Both the position numbers and the translations under genes were made by a program. The notes beneath the pieces were generated by a model. The model saw nothing but the letters and a program-made list of their open reading frames with translations. It did no database searches and was not told the origin of the DNA. From positions 5,491,501 to 5,555,500 of the forward strand of contig NZ_CP087190.1 of the NCBI RefSeq assembly GCF_024749165.1: 64,000 nt of DNA, in the 5' to 3' direction. Positions 51,546 through 59,171 of this stretch are shown here, piece after piece; within the stretch, counting starts at the first letter, position 1, and the number at the start of each line of letters is the position of its first letter. This DNA comes from Pseudomonas sp. B21-023 (lineage in GTDB: Bacteria; Pseudomonadota; Gammaproteobacteria; Pseudomonadales; Pseudomonadaceae).

Positions 51546-52937
51546 ATGAACCTGCCGCTGTCACTCAACCTGCTGGCGTTCCTGGCCCTGCTGCTGGGCC
51601 TGGCGCAAACCCGCCGCACCGACTGGAGCCTGGCCAAGAAGGTGCTGCTGGGCCTGGCCCTCGGCGTCGGCTTCGGCCTGGTGCTGCACTCGATCTACGG
51701 CGCCGGGCACCCGGTGCTCAAGGCCACCATCGGCTGGCTCGACCTGGTCGGCAATGGCTACGTCGGTTTGCTGCAGATGATCGTCATGCCGCTGATCTTC
51801 GCCTCGATCCTCAGCGCCGTGGCGCGCCTGCACAATGCCTCGGCGCTGGGCCGCATCAGCGTGCTGAGCATCGGCACTCTGCTGCTGACCACCGCGATTG
51901 CCGCACTGATCGGCATCGCCCTGACCAATCTGTTCGGTCTGAGCGCCGAGGGGCTGGTGGCCGGCGCCCAGGAAAGCGCCCGCCTACAGGCCATCCACAG
52001 CGACTACGCGGGCAAGGTCGCCGACCTCAACATCCCGCAACTGCTGCTGTCGTTCATCCCCAGCAACCCGGTGGGCGACCTGGCACGGGCCAAGCCGACC
52101 TCGATCATCAGCGTGGTGATCTTCGCCGTATTCCTGGGCCTCGCCGCTTTGCAACTGATCAAGGACGACAAGGACAAGGGCGAGCGCGCCCTGTCCGCCA
52201 TCGACGTGTTGCAGGCCTGGGTCATGCGCCTGGTGCGCCTGGTGATGAAGCTCACCCCCTACGGCGTGTTGGCCTTGATGACCAAGGTAGTGGCCAGCTC
52301 CAATCTCGAGGACATCCTCAAGCTGGGCAGCTTCGTGGTGGTGTCGTACATCGGCCTGGGCCTGATGTTCGTGGTACACGGGGTGATCCTGGCGCTGACC
52401 GGTGTCAGCCCGCTGCGCTTCTTCCGTAAAGTCTGGCCGGTGCTGACCTTCGCCTTCACCAGCCGCTCCAGCGCCGCCAGCATCCCGCTGAACATCGAGG
52501 CGCAGACCCTGCGCCTGGGCGTGCCGCAGTCGATTGCCAGCTTCAGCGCGTCGTTCGGTGCCACCATCGGCCAGAACGGCTGCGCCGGCCTGTACCCGGC
52601 GATGCTGGCGGTAATGGTCGCCCCGGCGGTGGGCATCGATACCTTCGACCCGCTGTGGATCGCCACCCTGGTGGCCATCGTCACCCTCAGCTCGGCAGGC
52701 GTTGCCGGCGTCGGCGGCGGCGCGACCTTCGCCGCGCTGATCGTGCTGCCGGCCATGGGCCTGCCGGTGGAACTGGTGGCGCTGCTGATCTCGGTGGAAC
52801 CGCTGATCGACATGGGCCGCACGGCATTGAACGTGAACGGTTCGATGACGGCTGGCGTGGTTACCAGCCAGCTATTGAAGCAGACCGACCAGCAAGTGCT
52901 GAGTGGGGATGAACATGCTGAGTTGAGTCACTCCTGA
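51546..52937 (+). CDS. tcyP: L-cystine symporter TcyP
   Basis: 463-aa DAACS-family sodium/proton symporter for L-cystine, very close to E. coli YdjN/TcyP in length and sequence. Landmarks: LAQTRRTDWSLAKKVLLGL, GNGYVGLLQMIVMPLIFASI, TSRSSAASIPLNIEAQTLRL, GATIGQNGCAGLYPAMLAVM, and ISVEPLIDMGRTALNVNGSM. The start is ATG 51546 with CCGGAG 6 nt upstream. A small hairpin GAGGC-GAT-GCCTC followed by TTTTGCC (around 51512-51530) lies just before the gene. In E. coli the gene is under CysB control. Confidence 0.93.
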   Translation: MNLPLSLNLLAFLALLLGLAQTRRTDWSLAKKVLLGLALGVGFGLVLHSIYGAGHPVLKATIGWLDLVGNGYVGLLQMIVMPLIFASILSAVARLHNASALGRISVLSIGTLLLTTAIAALIGIALTNLFGLSAEGLVAGAQESARLQAIHSDYAGKVADLNIPQLLLSFIPSNPVGDLARAKPTSIISVVIFAVFLGLAALQLIKDDKDKGERALSAIDVLQAWVMRLVRLVMKLTPYGVLALMTKVVASSNLEDILKLGSFVVVSYIGLGLMFVVHGVILALTGVSPLRFFRKVWPVLTFAFTSRSSAASIPLNIEAQTLRLGVPQSIASFSASFGATIGQNGCAGLYPAMLAVMVAPAVGIDTFDPLWIATLVAIVTLSSAGVAGVGGGATFAALIVLPAMGLPVELVALLISVEPLIDMGRTALNVNGSMTAGVVTSQLLKQTDQQVLSGDEHAELSHS

Positions 52938-52946
52938 GACATTGCC

Positions 52947-52965
52947 GGGGCTGCTGAGCAGCCCC
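52947..52965. terminator. Hairpin between convergent tcyP and folA
   Basis: GGGGCTGC-TGA-GCAGCCCC, an 8-bp stem in the 34-nt gap between the two stops. It lacks a good T run but is positioned as a shared terminator. Confidence 0.6.
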
Positions 52966-52971
52966 AGGCTT

Positions 52972-53490
52972 TCAGACCTTGTCCCAGACTTCGAAGTCAT
53001 ACGACGGCCCACCCCCTTCAGCAGGTTGTGGATTATTCGAAGCAAGTCGCCAGTGTTCACGATCGAACTCGGGGAACCAGGCATCACCCTGCGGCGACAG
53101 CGCCACCCGGGTCAGGTACATCCGGCTCACCAGCCCTTTCTCCAACGCCTGCCCATAAAGCTGCGCACCGCCGATCAGCATCAATTCCCCGACGCCCTGC
53201 TCCCGCGCCCACTGCTCGGCGCGCACCAGCGCCGCCTCCAGCGAGGCGAACACCTCGGCGCCGGCCAGTTGCAGTCCAGGCTGACGGCTGACGACGATGT
53301 TCAGCCGCCCCGGCAATGGCCGGCCCAGCGAATCCCAGGTCTTGCGCCCCATGATGATCGGCTTGCCCAGGGTGGTGGCCTTGAAATACTTGAAGTCCCC
53401 CGGCAGGTGCCAGGGCATGGTGTTGTCGATGCCGATCACACGGTTCTCGGCGAGCGCCGCGATCAGGCTGAGGGGGAGTGATGTCTTCAT
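52972..53490 (-). CDS. folA: Dihydrofolate reductase
   Basis: NADPH-dependent reduction of dihydrofolate to tetrahydrofolate (172 aa). The start is ATG 53490 (MKTSLPLSLIAALAENRVIG). It has NTMPWHLPGDFKYFKATTLG with the catalytic acidic residue, the GRKTWDSLGRPLPGRLNIVV cofactor segment and ELMLIGGAQLYGQAL. It is convergent with tcyP and divergent from the DUF2868 gene. It supplies THF to the C1-using enzymes elsewhere in the window, a link that is only metabolic. Confidence 0.97.
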   Translation of the reverse strand: MKTSLPLSLIAALAENRVIGIDNTMPWHLPGDFKYFKATTLGKPIIMGRKTWDSLGRPLPGRLNIVVSRQPGLQLAGAEVFASLEAALVRAEQWAREQGVGELMLIGGAQLYGQALEKGLVSRMYLTRVALSPQGDAWFPEFDREHWRLASNNPQPAEGGGPSYDFEVWDKV

Positions 53491-53544
53491 GCCGGCGAGG
53501 ATAGCACCGGGCGCGTGGGTTATGCTTGCGGCCAGACCTGTGCA

Positions 53545-54936
53545 ATGGAAGAGCTTGTGACTGCACCCACTCCACTCGACAAGCGCTGGCTCACCGAAGC
53601 GGTACGCCTGCGCGAGGAACACGCCGGTCCCCTGGAGGACCAGGAGGCCAACCGCCGCGCCCGCCAGCAGGGCGGCGACCTGGCCACACGCATCGAGGCC
53701 CGCGCCCTGTGGCTGGCCGAGCGCGACGGCATGGACGCGGCGCTGCGCCACTGGAAGCAGGGCGCACGGCTGGCATTGCTGAGCTTGATGGTCCTGGCTC
53801 TGTTCAGTGGCGCCGGCCTGGGGCTGGCGGCCCTGGGCGACGGCCAGCGGCCGGTGAACGTGTTCTGGGCCCTGGGCAGCCTGCTCGGGCTGAATCTCGT
53901 GCTGCTGCTTGGCTGGGCCGTGGGTTTCTTCTTCGCCGGTGAGCATGGCGCGGCGCTGGGCCGCCTGTGGCTGTGGCTAAGCGAGCGTTTTGCCCGTGAC
54001 GCCAAGGCCGCGCAACTGGCTCCCGCGCTGCTGGTGCTGTTGCAGCGCCAGCGCCTGAACCGCTGGCTGCTCGGCCTGCTGGTGCATGGCCTGTGGTCGC
54101 TGGCAATGCTCGCGGCGCTGGGCATGCTCCTGGCGCTGCTGGCGACGCGACGCTACGGCTTCGTCTGGGAAACCACGCTGCTTGCCGCCGAACCTTTCAT
54201 CACGCTGACCCAGGCCCTTGGCGCCCTGCCCTCGCTGCTCGGTTTCGCCGTCCCCGACGAGGCGATGATTCGCGCCAGCGGCGACACCCTGCCTGCACTC
54301 GATCTGGCGCGCCAGGCCTGGGCCAGCTGGCTGCTCGGCGTGGTGCTGGTCTATGGCCTGCTGCCCCGCATGCTGCTGGCCGCGCTGTGCCTGTGGCGCT
54401 GGCGCCAGGGCCGCGAGCGCCTGGCGCTGGACCTCAACCTGCCAGGCTACGCGCAACTGCGCGAAGCCCTGATGCCGCGCAGCGAACGCCTCGGCGTGCA
54501 GGATGCAGCCCCCGACACCCTGCCCCGCTTCGAGGCCGGCCAACTGGAACGCGACGGTGGCGGTGCCCTGCTGGTCGGCCTGGAGCTGGACGACCAGCGC
54601 CCCTGGCCACCCGCACTGCCTCGTTCGGTCACCCATGCGGGCGTGCTCGACAGCCGCGAGTCGCGCAACAAGCTGCTCGAGCAACTCAGCCGTTTCCCCC
54701 CGGCGCGCCTGGCCATTGCCTGCGATCCTCGCCGCTCACCCGACCGTGGCAGCCTGGCCTTGCTCGCTGAGCTGGCGCGCAACGCCGGCGCCACGCGTAT
54801 CTGGCTGCTGCAGGCGCAGCCCGGCCAGGCCCTGGACGCGGCACGCCTGGGCGACTGGCACGAGGCCCTCGACCGCCTGGGCCTGCCCCATGCCGACACC
54901 TCGCCCCTGACCTGGCTGGAGCATGGCCATGACTGA
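53545..54936 (+). CDS. DUF2868 membrane protein
   Basis: 463-aa inner-membrane protein of unknown function, always paired with a DUF3482 GTPase in pseudomonads. The start is placed at ATG 53545 (MEELVTAPTPLDKRWLTEAV); GTG 53557 is an alternative. About six hydrophobic helices occupy the middle (LALLSLMVLALFSGAGLGLA, LGLNLVLLLGWAVGFFFAG, LLGVVLVYGLLPRMLLAAL). The C-terminal soluble part has RLAIACDPRRSPDRGSLALL. Its stop overlaps the GTPase start (ATGACTGA), so they are translationally coupled. Confidence 0.82.
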   Translation: MEELVTAPTPLDKRWLTEAVRLREEHAGPLEDQEANRRARQQGGDLATRIEARALWLAERDGMDAALRHWKQGARLALLSLMVLALFSGAGLGLAALGDGQRPVNVFWALGSLLGLNLVLLLGWAVGFFFAGEHGAALGRLWLWLSERFARDAKAAQLAPALLVLLQRQRLNRWLLGLLVHGLWSLAMLAALGMLLALLATRRYGFVWETTLLAAEPFITLTQALGALPSLLGFAVPDEAMIRASGDTLPALDLARQAWASWLLGVVLVYGLLPRMLLAALCLWRWRQGRERLALDLNLPGYAQLREALMPRSERLGVQDAAPDTLPRFEAGQLERDGGGALLVGLELDDQRPWPPALPRSVTHAGVLDSRESRNKLLEQLSRFPPARLAIACDPRRSPDRGSLALLAELARNAGATRIWLLQAQPGQALDAARLGDWHEALDRLGLPHADTSPLTWLEHGHD

Positions 54937-56293
54937 GCCGCTGAAACTGGCCGTGGTCGGCCACACCAACGTCGGCAAGACCTCGCTGCTGCGCACCCTC
55001 ACCCGCGACGTCGGCTTCGGCGAGGTCTCGCACCGCCCCAGCACCACCCGCCATGTCGAAGGCGCCCGCCTGTCGGTGGACGGCGAACCGTTGCTCGAGC
55101 TCTACGACACCCCCGGCCTGGAGGACGCCATTGCCCTGCTCGACTACCTGGAGCGCCTCGAACGCCCGGGCGAGCGCCTGGACGGCCCCGCTCGCCTTGA
55201 GCGTTTCCTCCAGGGCAGCGAGGCGCGCCAGCGTTTCGAGCAGGAAGCCAAGGTGCTGCGCCAGCTGCTGGCGAGCCATGCCGGTCTGTATGTGATCGAC
55301 GCCCGCGAACCGGTGCTGGCCAAGTACCGCGACGAGCTTGAGGTGCTGGCCAGCTGCGGCAAGCCGCTGTTGCCGGTGCTCAACTTCGTTGCCAGCAACC
55401 AGCACCGCGAGCCCGAATGGCGCGAGGCCTTGGCGCGCCTGGGCCTGCATGCGCTGGTGCGTTTCGACAGCGTGGCCCCGCCCGAGGATGGCGAGCGCCG
55501 CCTCTACGAAAGCCTGGCGCTGCTGCTGGAAGAGGCCCGCCCTGCCCTGCAACGGCTGATCGATGACCAGCAGGCCCAGCGCGAAGCCCGTCGCCACAGC
55601 GGCAAGCGTTTGGTCGCCGAGCTGCTGCTCGACTGCGCTGCCTGCCGGCGCAGCGTAGAGGCCGAGCCCGCCGCCGAGGCGCAGGCCATCGAAACCCTGC
55701 GCCAGGCGGTGCGCCAGCGCGAGCAACGCTGTGTCGAGGCGCTGCTCAAGCTGTATGCGTTCCGTCGCGAGGACGCCAATGCCGGCGACTTGCCGTTGCT
55801 CGATGGGCGCTGGGGCGACGACCTGTTCAATCCGGAGACCCTGAAGCTGCTCGGTGTGCGCCTGGGCAGCGGCGTGGCGGCGGGCGCGGCGGCAGGTGCC
55901 GGCGTCGACTTGCTGGTTGGCGGCCTGACCCTGGGCGCCGCCGCGCTCGCCGGGGCCATTGCCGGCGGCGCGCTGCAGACCGCGCGCAACTATGGCTCGC
56001 GCCTGATGGGCAAGCTCAAGGGCCAGCGCGAGCTGACGGTGGATGACGCCGTGCTGCGCCTGCTGGCGCTGCGTCAGCAACAGTTGATACTGGCCCTGGA
56101 GGCACGCGGGCACGCGGCGCAGGACAGCATCCGCCTCGCGGCGCCAGAGGACAAAGGCTGGCGCGAAGGCAAGCTGCCCGAGGCCTTGCGCAGGGCGCGG
56201 GCGCATCCACAGTGGTCCACGCTCAATCCCGGGGCACGGGTCAACCAGGCCGAGCGGCAGGAGCAAATCGACGCCCTTGCGACGGATCTGTAG
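54929..56293 (+). CDS. DUF3482 GTPase
   Basis: 454-aa P-loop GTPase. G1 is VVGHTNVGKTSLLRTL and G3 is YDTPGLED; a NKxD-type G4 is not obvious (LPVLNFVASNQHRE). The C-terminal DUF3482 region has a Gly/Ala-rich hydrophobic stretch (SGVAAGAAAGAGVDLLVGG, LGAAALAGAIAGG) that probably associates with the membrane and the DUF2868 partner. ATG 54929 is preferred over 54923 because TGGAG lies 7 nt upstream of it. Function unknown; the constant pair suggests a membrane-GTPase complex. Confidence 0.85.
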   Translation: MTEPLKLAVVGHTNVGKTSLLRTLTRDVGFGEVSHRPSTTRHVEGARLSVDGEPLLELYDTPGLEDAIALLDYLERLERPGERLDGPARLERFLQGSEARQRFEQEAKVLRQLLASHAGLYVIDAREPVLAKYRDELEVLASCGKPLLPVLNFVASNQHREPEWREALARLGLHALVRFDSVAPPEDGERRLYESLALLLEEARPALQRLIDDQQAQREARRHSGKRLVAELLLDCAACRRSVEAEPAAEAQAIETLRQAVRQREQRCVEALLKLYAFRREDANAGDLPLLDGRWGDDLFNPETLKLLGVRLGSGVAAGAAAGAGVDLLVGGLTLGAAALAGAIAGGALQTARNYGSRLMGKLKGQRELTVDDAVLRLLALRQQQLILALEARGHAAQDSIRLAAPEDKGWREGKLPEALRRARAHPQWSTLNPGARVNQAERQEQIDALATDL

Positions 56294-56300
56294 AAGCGGG

Positions 56301-56714
56301 CTAGCGCCGCATCTTGCGCAGTTCCACCAATAGCCAGCGCATCTCCCGATGTCGCTGGCTGTTGAAGACCAGCATTGCCAGTAATGGCAGCACCAGCGCC
56401 GCGAGCTGCAACACTGTATGCAGACTGCTCCCGATCAAGCTCAACGCCATCAGCAAGGCAACCGCCAGCACCGGCAGTATCATCACCAGAGCCCCATTCA
56501 GCCCGCGAATCATCGCGATATGACCCAGGCACAACAGCACTACCAGCCCACCGGTGACCATCACGGAGTAGAAAGGGTTGTCCGGATGGTTACGCCAGTA
56601 GCTGTCGAACCAAAGCGTCGCCGTCAGGGCCACCGGAAGGATCGACATGAAGATGCCCAGCAAAAAGACAGGAAAGTAACGGGCCATGAACCGTGCCGAG
56701 CTACCCGAGCTCAT
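56301..56714 (-). CDS. Small four-helix membrane protein B (candidate immunity protein, paralogue of A)
   Basis: 137-aa integral membrane protein with about four helices: FLLGIFMSILPVALTATLWF, YSVMVTGGLVVLLCLGHIAM, ILPVLAVALLMALSLIGSSL, and VLQLAALVLPLLAMLVFNSQ. It shares with its neighbour A the patterns RYFxVF near the start, GHxAxxRG in the middle and NxQRxREMR at the end, so the two are duplicates. Its ATG at 56714 overlaps the stop of A (ATGA). No named family is recognised. As third gene of a coupled set behind a putative pore-forming protein, an immunity role is inferred. Confidence 0.7.
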   Translation of the reverse strand: MSSGSSARFMARYFPVFLLGIFMSILPVALTATLWFDSYWRNHPDNPFYSVMVTGGLVVLLCLGHIAMIRGLNGALVMILPVLAVALLMALSLIGSSLHTVLQLAALVLPLLAMLVFNSQRHREMRWLLVELRKMRR

Positions 56715-57145
56715 CGGCGCGCCTGTCGCGCCAGGCGTCTCTTCGCCCGATACTCCGCCAGGCGGATACGCATCTCCCGGTATCGTTGGCAATTGAGCAA
56801 CAGCAAGGTCACCAAGGCAGCCAACAGGCTGCTGGTGTAGATGAACAGGTTGGGACGATGCCCATAGGTCGCCAGCGTGAGCACCATGCATACCACGCAC
56901 AGCCCTGCCACCAACCACGCGCCCCAGGCGCGCCCGCGAACCACGGCGCCGTGTCCCAGCATGAAGACTGTCAATGTCGCCAGCAGGCTCCAGGGAAGTA
57001 CCCCGTCCTTCGAGCAGCTTCGGCAATAGGTGCTCCACACCAATGCAAAAGTCCAGGCCACGGCGATGATCGACGAAAAATAGGCACCGATGAACACGCC
57101 GAAGTAACGCTGGAGAAAACCCTTCAGCTCAGGATGCCGTGTCAT
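56711..57145 (-). CDS. Small four-helix membrane protein A (candidate immunity protein)
   Basis: 144-aa integral membrane protein with about four helices: FIGAYFSSIIAVAWTFALVW, LPWSLLATLTVFMLGHGAVV, WLVAGLCVVCMVLTLATYG, and YTSSLLAALVTLLLLNCQRY, then a basic tail (RLAEYRAKRRLARQARR). It is paralogous to protein B (56301-56714). The ATG at 57145 overlaps the stop of the 301-aa gene by 4 nt, so both membrane proteins are made in fixed relation to it. This is the usual arrangement of effector and immunity genes. Function is inferred only. Confidence 0.7.
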   Translation of the reverse strand: MTRHPELKGFLQRYFGVFIGAYFSSIIAVAWTFALVWSTYCRSCSKDGVLPWSLLATLTVFMLGHGAVVRGRAWGAWLVAGLCVVCMVLTLATYGHRPNLFIYTSSLLAALVTLLLLNCQRYREMRIRLAEYRAKRRLARQARR

Positions 57146-58047
57146 TCGGTGATTTCCTCGTAAAGCCCGACGGCCATCCCCTGTACCGTACCGCTGCCGG
57201 CCAGGCCGATGAAGCCACCCAGTGAGTCCTTGATCAGCGTCTGCGTGGAATGACTGATCTGCGTAGGCGTGAAGCGTTTGACCAGCTCACCCGCACTTTG
57301 CCGGAGCTTCAACTGCTTGGCCGTCAGGGTCGGATGCTTGATCATCAGCAATTCCGTGGTGAGTGCCTTGCGTTGCTGTCGACTCAGCGAACGGGTCAGC
57401 TGATACCAGCTGTTGCCGGTCGCCGCCTTGCGCACCTGGAGAAACTTCAGCGTCGTAAGCCCTGAAGCCCCCACACCCATCAGCGACACGGCATCGAGCA
57501 CGGGAGTGGCCGCCTGGTACCACGCCTCTTGGTCCAGCGCGTCATTGAGCGAAGGGTCGGTTGCCTCGAAAGCGGTCCGCACCAGGCCGATCCCGCATTG
57601 CGCGGTACTGGCGGTTGCCGCGGCATACCCTGCGACAGTCAACGCCAGGCTGGCTCCGCCGGAAAACGGCACGGCGATGGTGCCGCTGAACATGACGATC
57701 CAGCCCAGCACGGCGCCGGCGCAGGACAATGTGGTGTTGACTGCTTCCTTCACCACCCGAGCTTCGCGTGGGTTGGTCTGCAACTGGTTCATGAACTGCT
57801 CGGGAGAGGTGTAGCGAGGCGCCTCGCGCAGAATGATGCGCTTGGGCTTGATGCTGCAGATAGGCTGGAACTCGCGCAGGGTGATGACGTTGTAATCGGC
57901 ATCGATGTACACGACACCCGCGCCGACGATGCCGGGGTCGGCGTCGATGGCCTTGAACAGCTTCTGCTGATCGATGCGGCCCTGCATGCGCTGGCGCGCC
58001 ATGAATTGCGAAGTGCTGCCCAGGGAATTGGAGAGCAGGTCTGTCAC
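57142..58047 (-). CDS. Candidate membrane-acting (T6SS) effector
   Basis: 301-aa protein of no recognised family, start GTG 58047 with AAGGAAA 7 nt upstream. The N-terminal part (1-100) is soluble, with DADPGIVGAGVVYIDADYNV and the basic KPKRIILREAPRY. A long hydrophobic Gly/Ala-rich segment spans about 110-165 (LSCAGAVLGWIVMFSGTIAV, GGASLALTVAGYAAATAS). A basic region follows (LTRSLSRQQRKALTTELLMI) and a final Gly-rich hydrophobic stretch, GGFIGLAGSGTVQGMAVG. There is no signal peptide. It is coupled to two small membrane proteins and lies next to tagQRST. I infer a pore-forming type VI effector; unproven. Confidence 0.65.
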   Translation of the reverse strand: MTDLLSNSLGSTSQFMARQRMQGRIDQQKLFKAIDADPGIVGAGVVYIDADYNVITLREFQPICSIKPKRIILREAPRYTSPEQFMNQLQTNPREARVVKEAVNTTLSCAGAVLGWIVMFSGTIAVPFSGGASLALTVAGYAAATASTAQCGIGLVRTAFEATDPSLNDALDQEAWYQAATPVLDAVSLMGVGASGLTTLKFLQVRKAATGNSWYQLTRSLSRQQRKALTTELLMIKHPTLTAKQLKLRQSAGELVKRFTPTQISHSTQTLIKDSLGGFIGLAGSGTVQGMAVGLYEEITE

Positions 58048-58138
58048 GAATCGTTTTCCTTACACAATGCTCGGTGTCCTCGGGGCTACTTCGCAGCCCA
58101 TTCACTGAGGCTTGTCGTGGCGACGAACCGCAGCGAAT

Positions 58139-58155
58139 GGGGCGCAAAGCGCCCC
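58139..58155. terminator. Hairpin between tagQ and the effector-like gene
   Basis: GGGGCGC-AAA-GCGCCCC, a 7-bp stem 11 nt after the tagQ stop. T residues are few. It may end or attenuate the tag operon transcript before the three-gene module. Confidence 0.5.
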
Positions 58156-58166
58156 CTGCTGCGGTA

Positions 58167-59093
58167 TCACACGTTCGGGCACGGCACCGGCGCCCAGTCA
58201 CCCATGTCCGGGTTGCGGCACATGGCGTTGACCTGGTCGGCGCCCGCCTTGGCCACCTGCTGGGCCTCGGCTTTCTTGCCGTTGGCGTTCTGCAGGGTCT
58301 TCTCGGTGGCCACCGCTTCCTGTGGCACCTTGGTGTTGGTCTTGGCCGGCTGGACCTTCTTCACATCCTTCTTCTTGCCGGTGGTCGCCACCTTCGGCGG
58401 CTCGGCCACGGCGACCACTTCGGTGCGCTGCACGCCCACCTGCTTGAGGTCCTGCTCGTAGGCCTGGGTGTAGTTGTTGAGGTTCTCACCCAAACGACCG
58501 TTCACGGTGGTCAGCAGGTTGTTCGACTCCTGCAGGCCGGCGACGATCTCGGCCAGGCGCTTGCGGCCCTCGGTGTCGTTGATGCGGCCAGCCTTGCGGT
58601 TCTGGATCAGGCTGGCGAACTCGCGCTGGTAGCAGCTCTGCGACGACTTGGCGTAGGCCGTGGTGCGGTCCATGTCGGCCGCGCTCTTGTCGATGTCGGT
58701 GGCGTACGAGGCGATGCGCTGCTTGTCGTCGCTGATCTGTTTCTGGCGCTCGGTGTAGTAACCGGCCGCGCCGCCAACCAACGCGCCGCCAGCGGCACCG
58801 ATGGCGGCATTGCGGCCGCGGTTTTCCTTGTCGACCAGGGCACCGGTGAGGGCACCGCCGACCGCGCCGAGCAGCGCGCCGGTGGCGACCGAGCGGGTCA
58901 TGTCACCGTCGGTGGAGCGCAGGTGCTGCACCGGCTCGTAGCAGTTGGGGTAGTACTCGACCTTGGTCGTGGCGCCAACCTTGGACGCCGGCGAGCTGGC
59001 GCAACCGCTCAACAGCACGGTGCTGAAACCGGCTGCCAGCAGCAGTGCGGTACGGGCCTGGGATGCGGTGATCAGGGGTTTGCGGGTGAACAT
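58167..59093 (-). CDS. tagQ: T6SS-associated outer-membrane lipoprotein TagQ
   Basis: 308-aa lipoprotein: signal peptide with lipobox LLSGC (Cys near 30), then CYEPVQHLRSTDGD, a glycine-zipper pair (GALLGAVGGALTGALV and AAIGAAGGALVGGAAGYY), a long helical region (YQREFASLIQNRKAGRINDT), and a Lys/Ala/Thr-rich tail ending CRNPDMGDWAPVPCPNV. In P. aeruginosa TagQ anchors TagR to the outer membrane in the pathway that activates kinase PpkA. Assignment rests on lipoprotein character, size and gene order ppkA-tagT-tagS-tagR-tagQ. Confidence 0.82.
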   Translation of the reverse strand: MFTRKPLITASQARTALLLAAGFSTVLLSGCASSPASKVGATTKVEYYPNCYEPVQHLRSTDGDMTRSVATGALLGAVGGALTGALVDKENRGRNAAIGAAGGALVGGAAGYYTERQKQISDDKQRIASYATDIDKSAADMDRTTAYAKSSQSCYQREFASLIQNRKAGRINDTEGRKRLAEIVAGLQESNNLLTTVNGRLGENLNNYTQAYEQDLKQVGVQRTEVVAVAEPPKVATTGKKKDVKKVQPAKTNTKVPQEAVATEKTLQNANGKKAEAQQVAKAGADQVNAMCRNPDMGDWAPVPCPNV

Positions 59094-59171
59094 GGTCTGG
59101 TTTCTCTTCTTGGGTTTCTGGGTGACCGGGGGCTTCGTGCCACCCGGGAGTCCTTTCTGTCGAAGCTGTCC

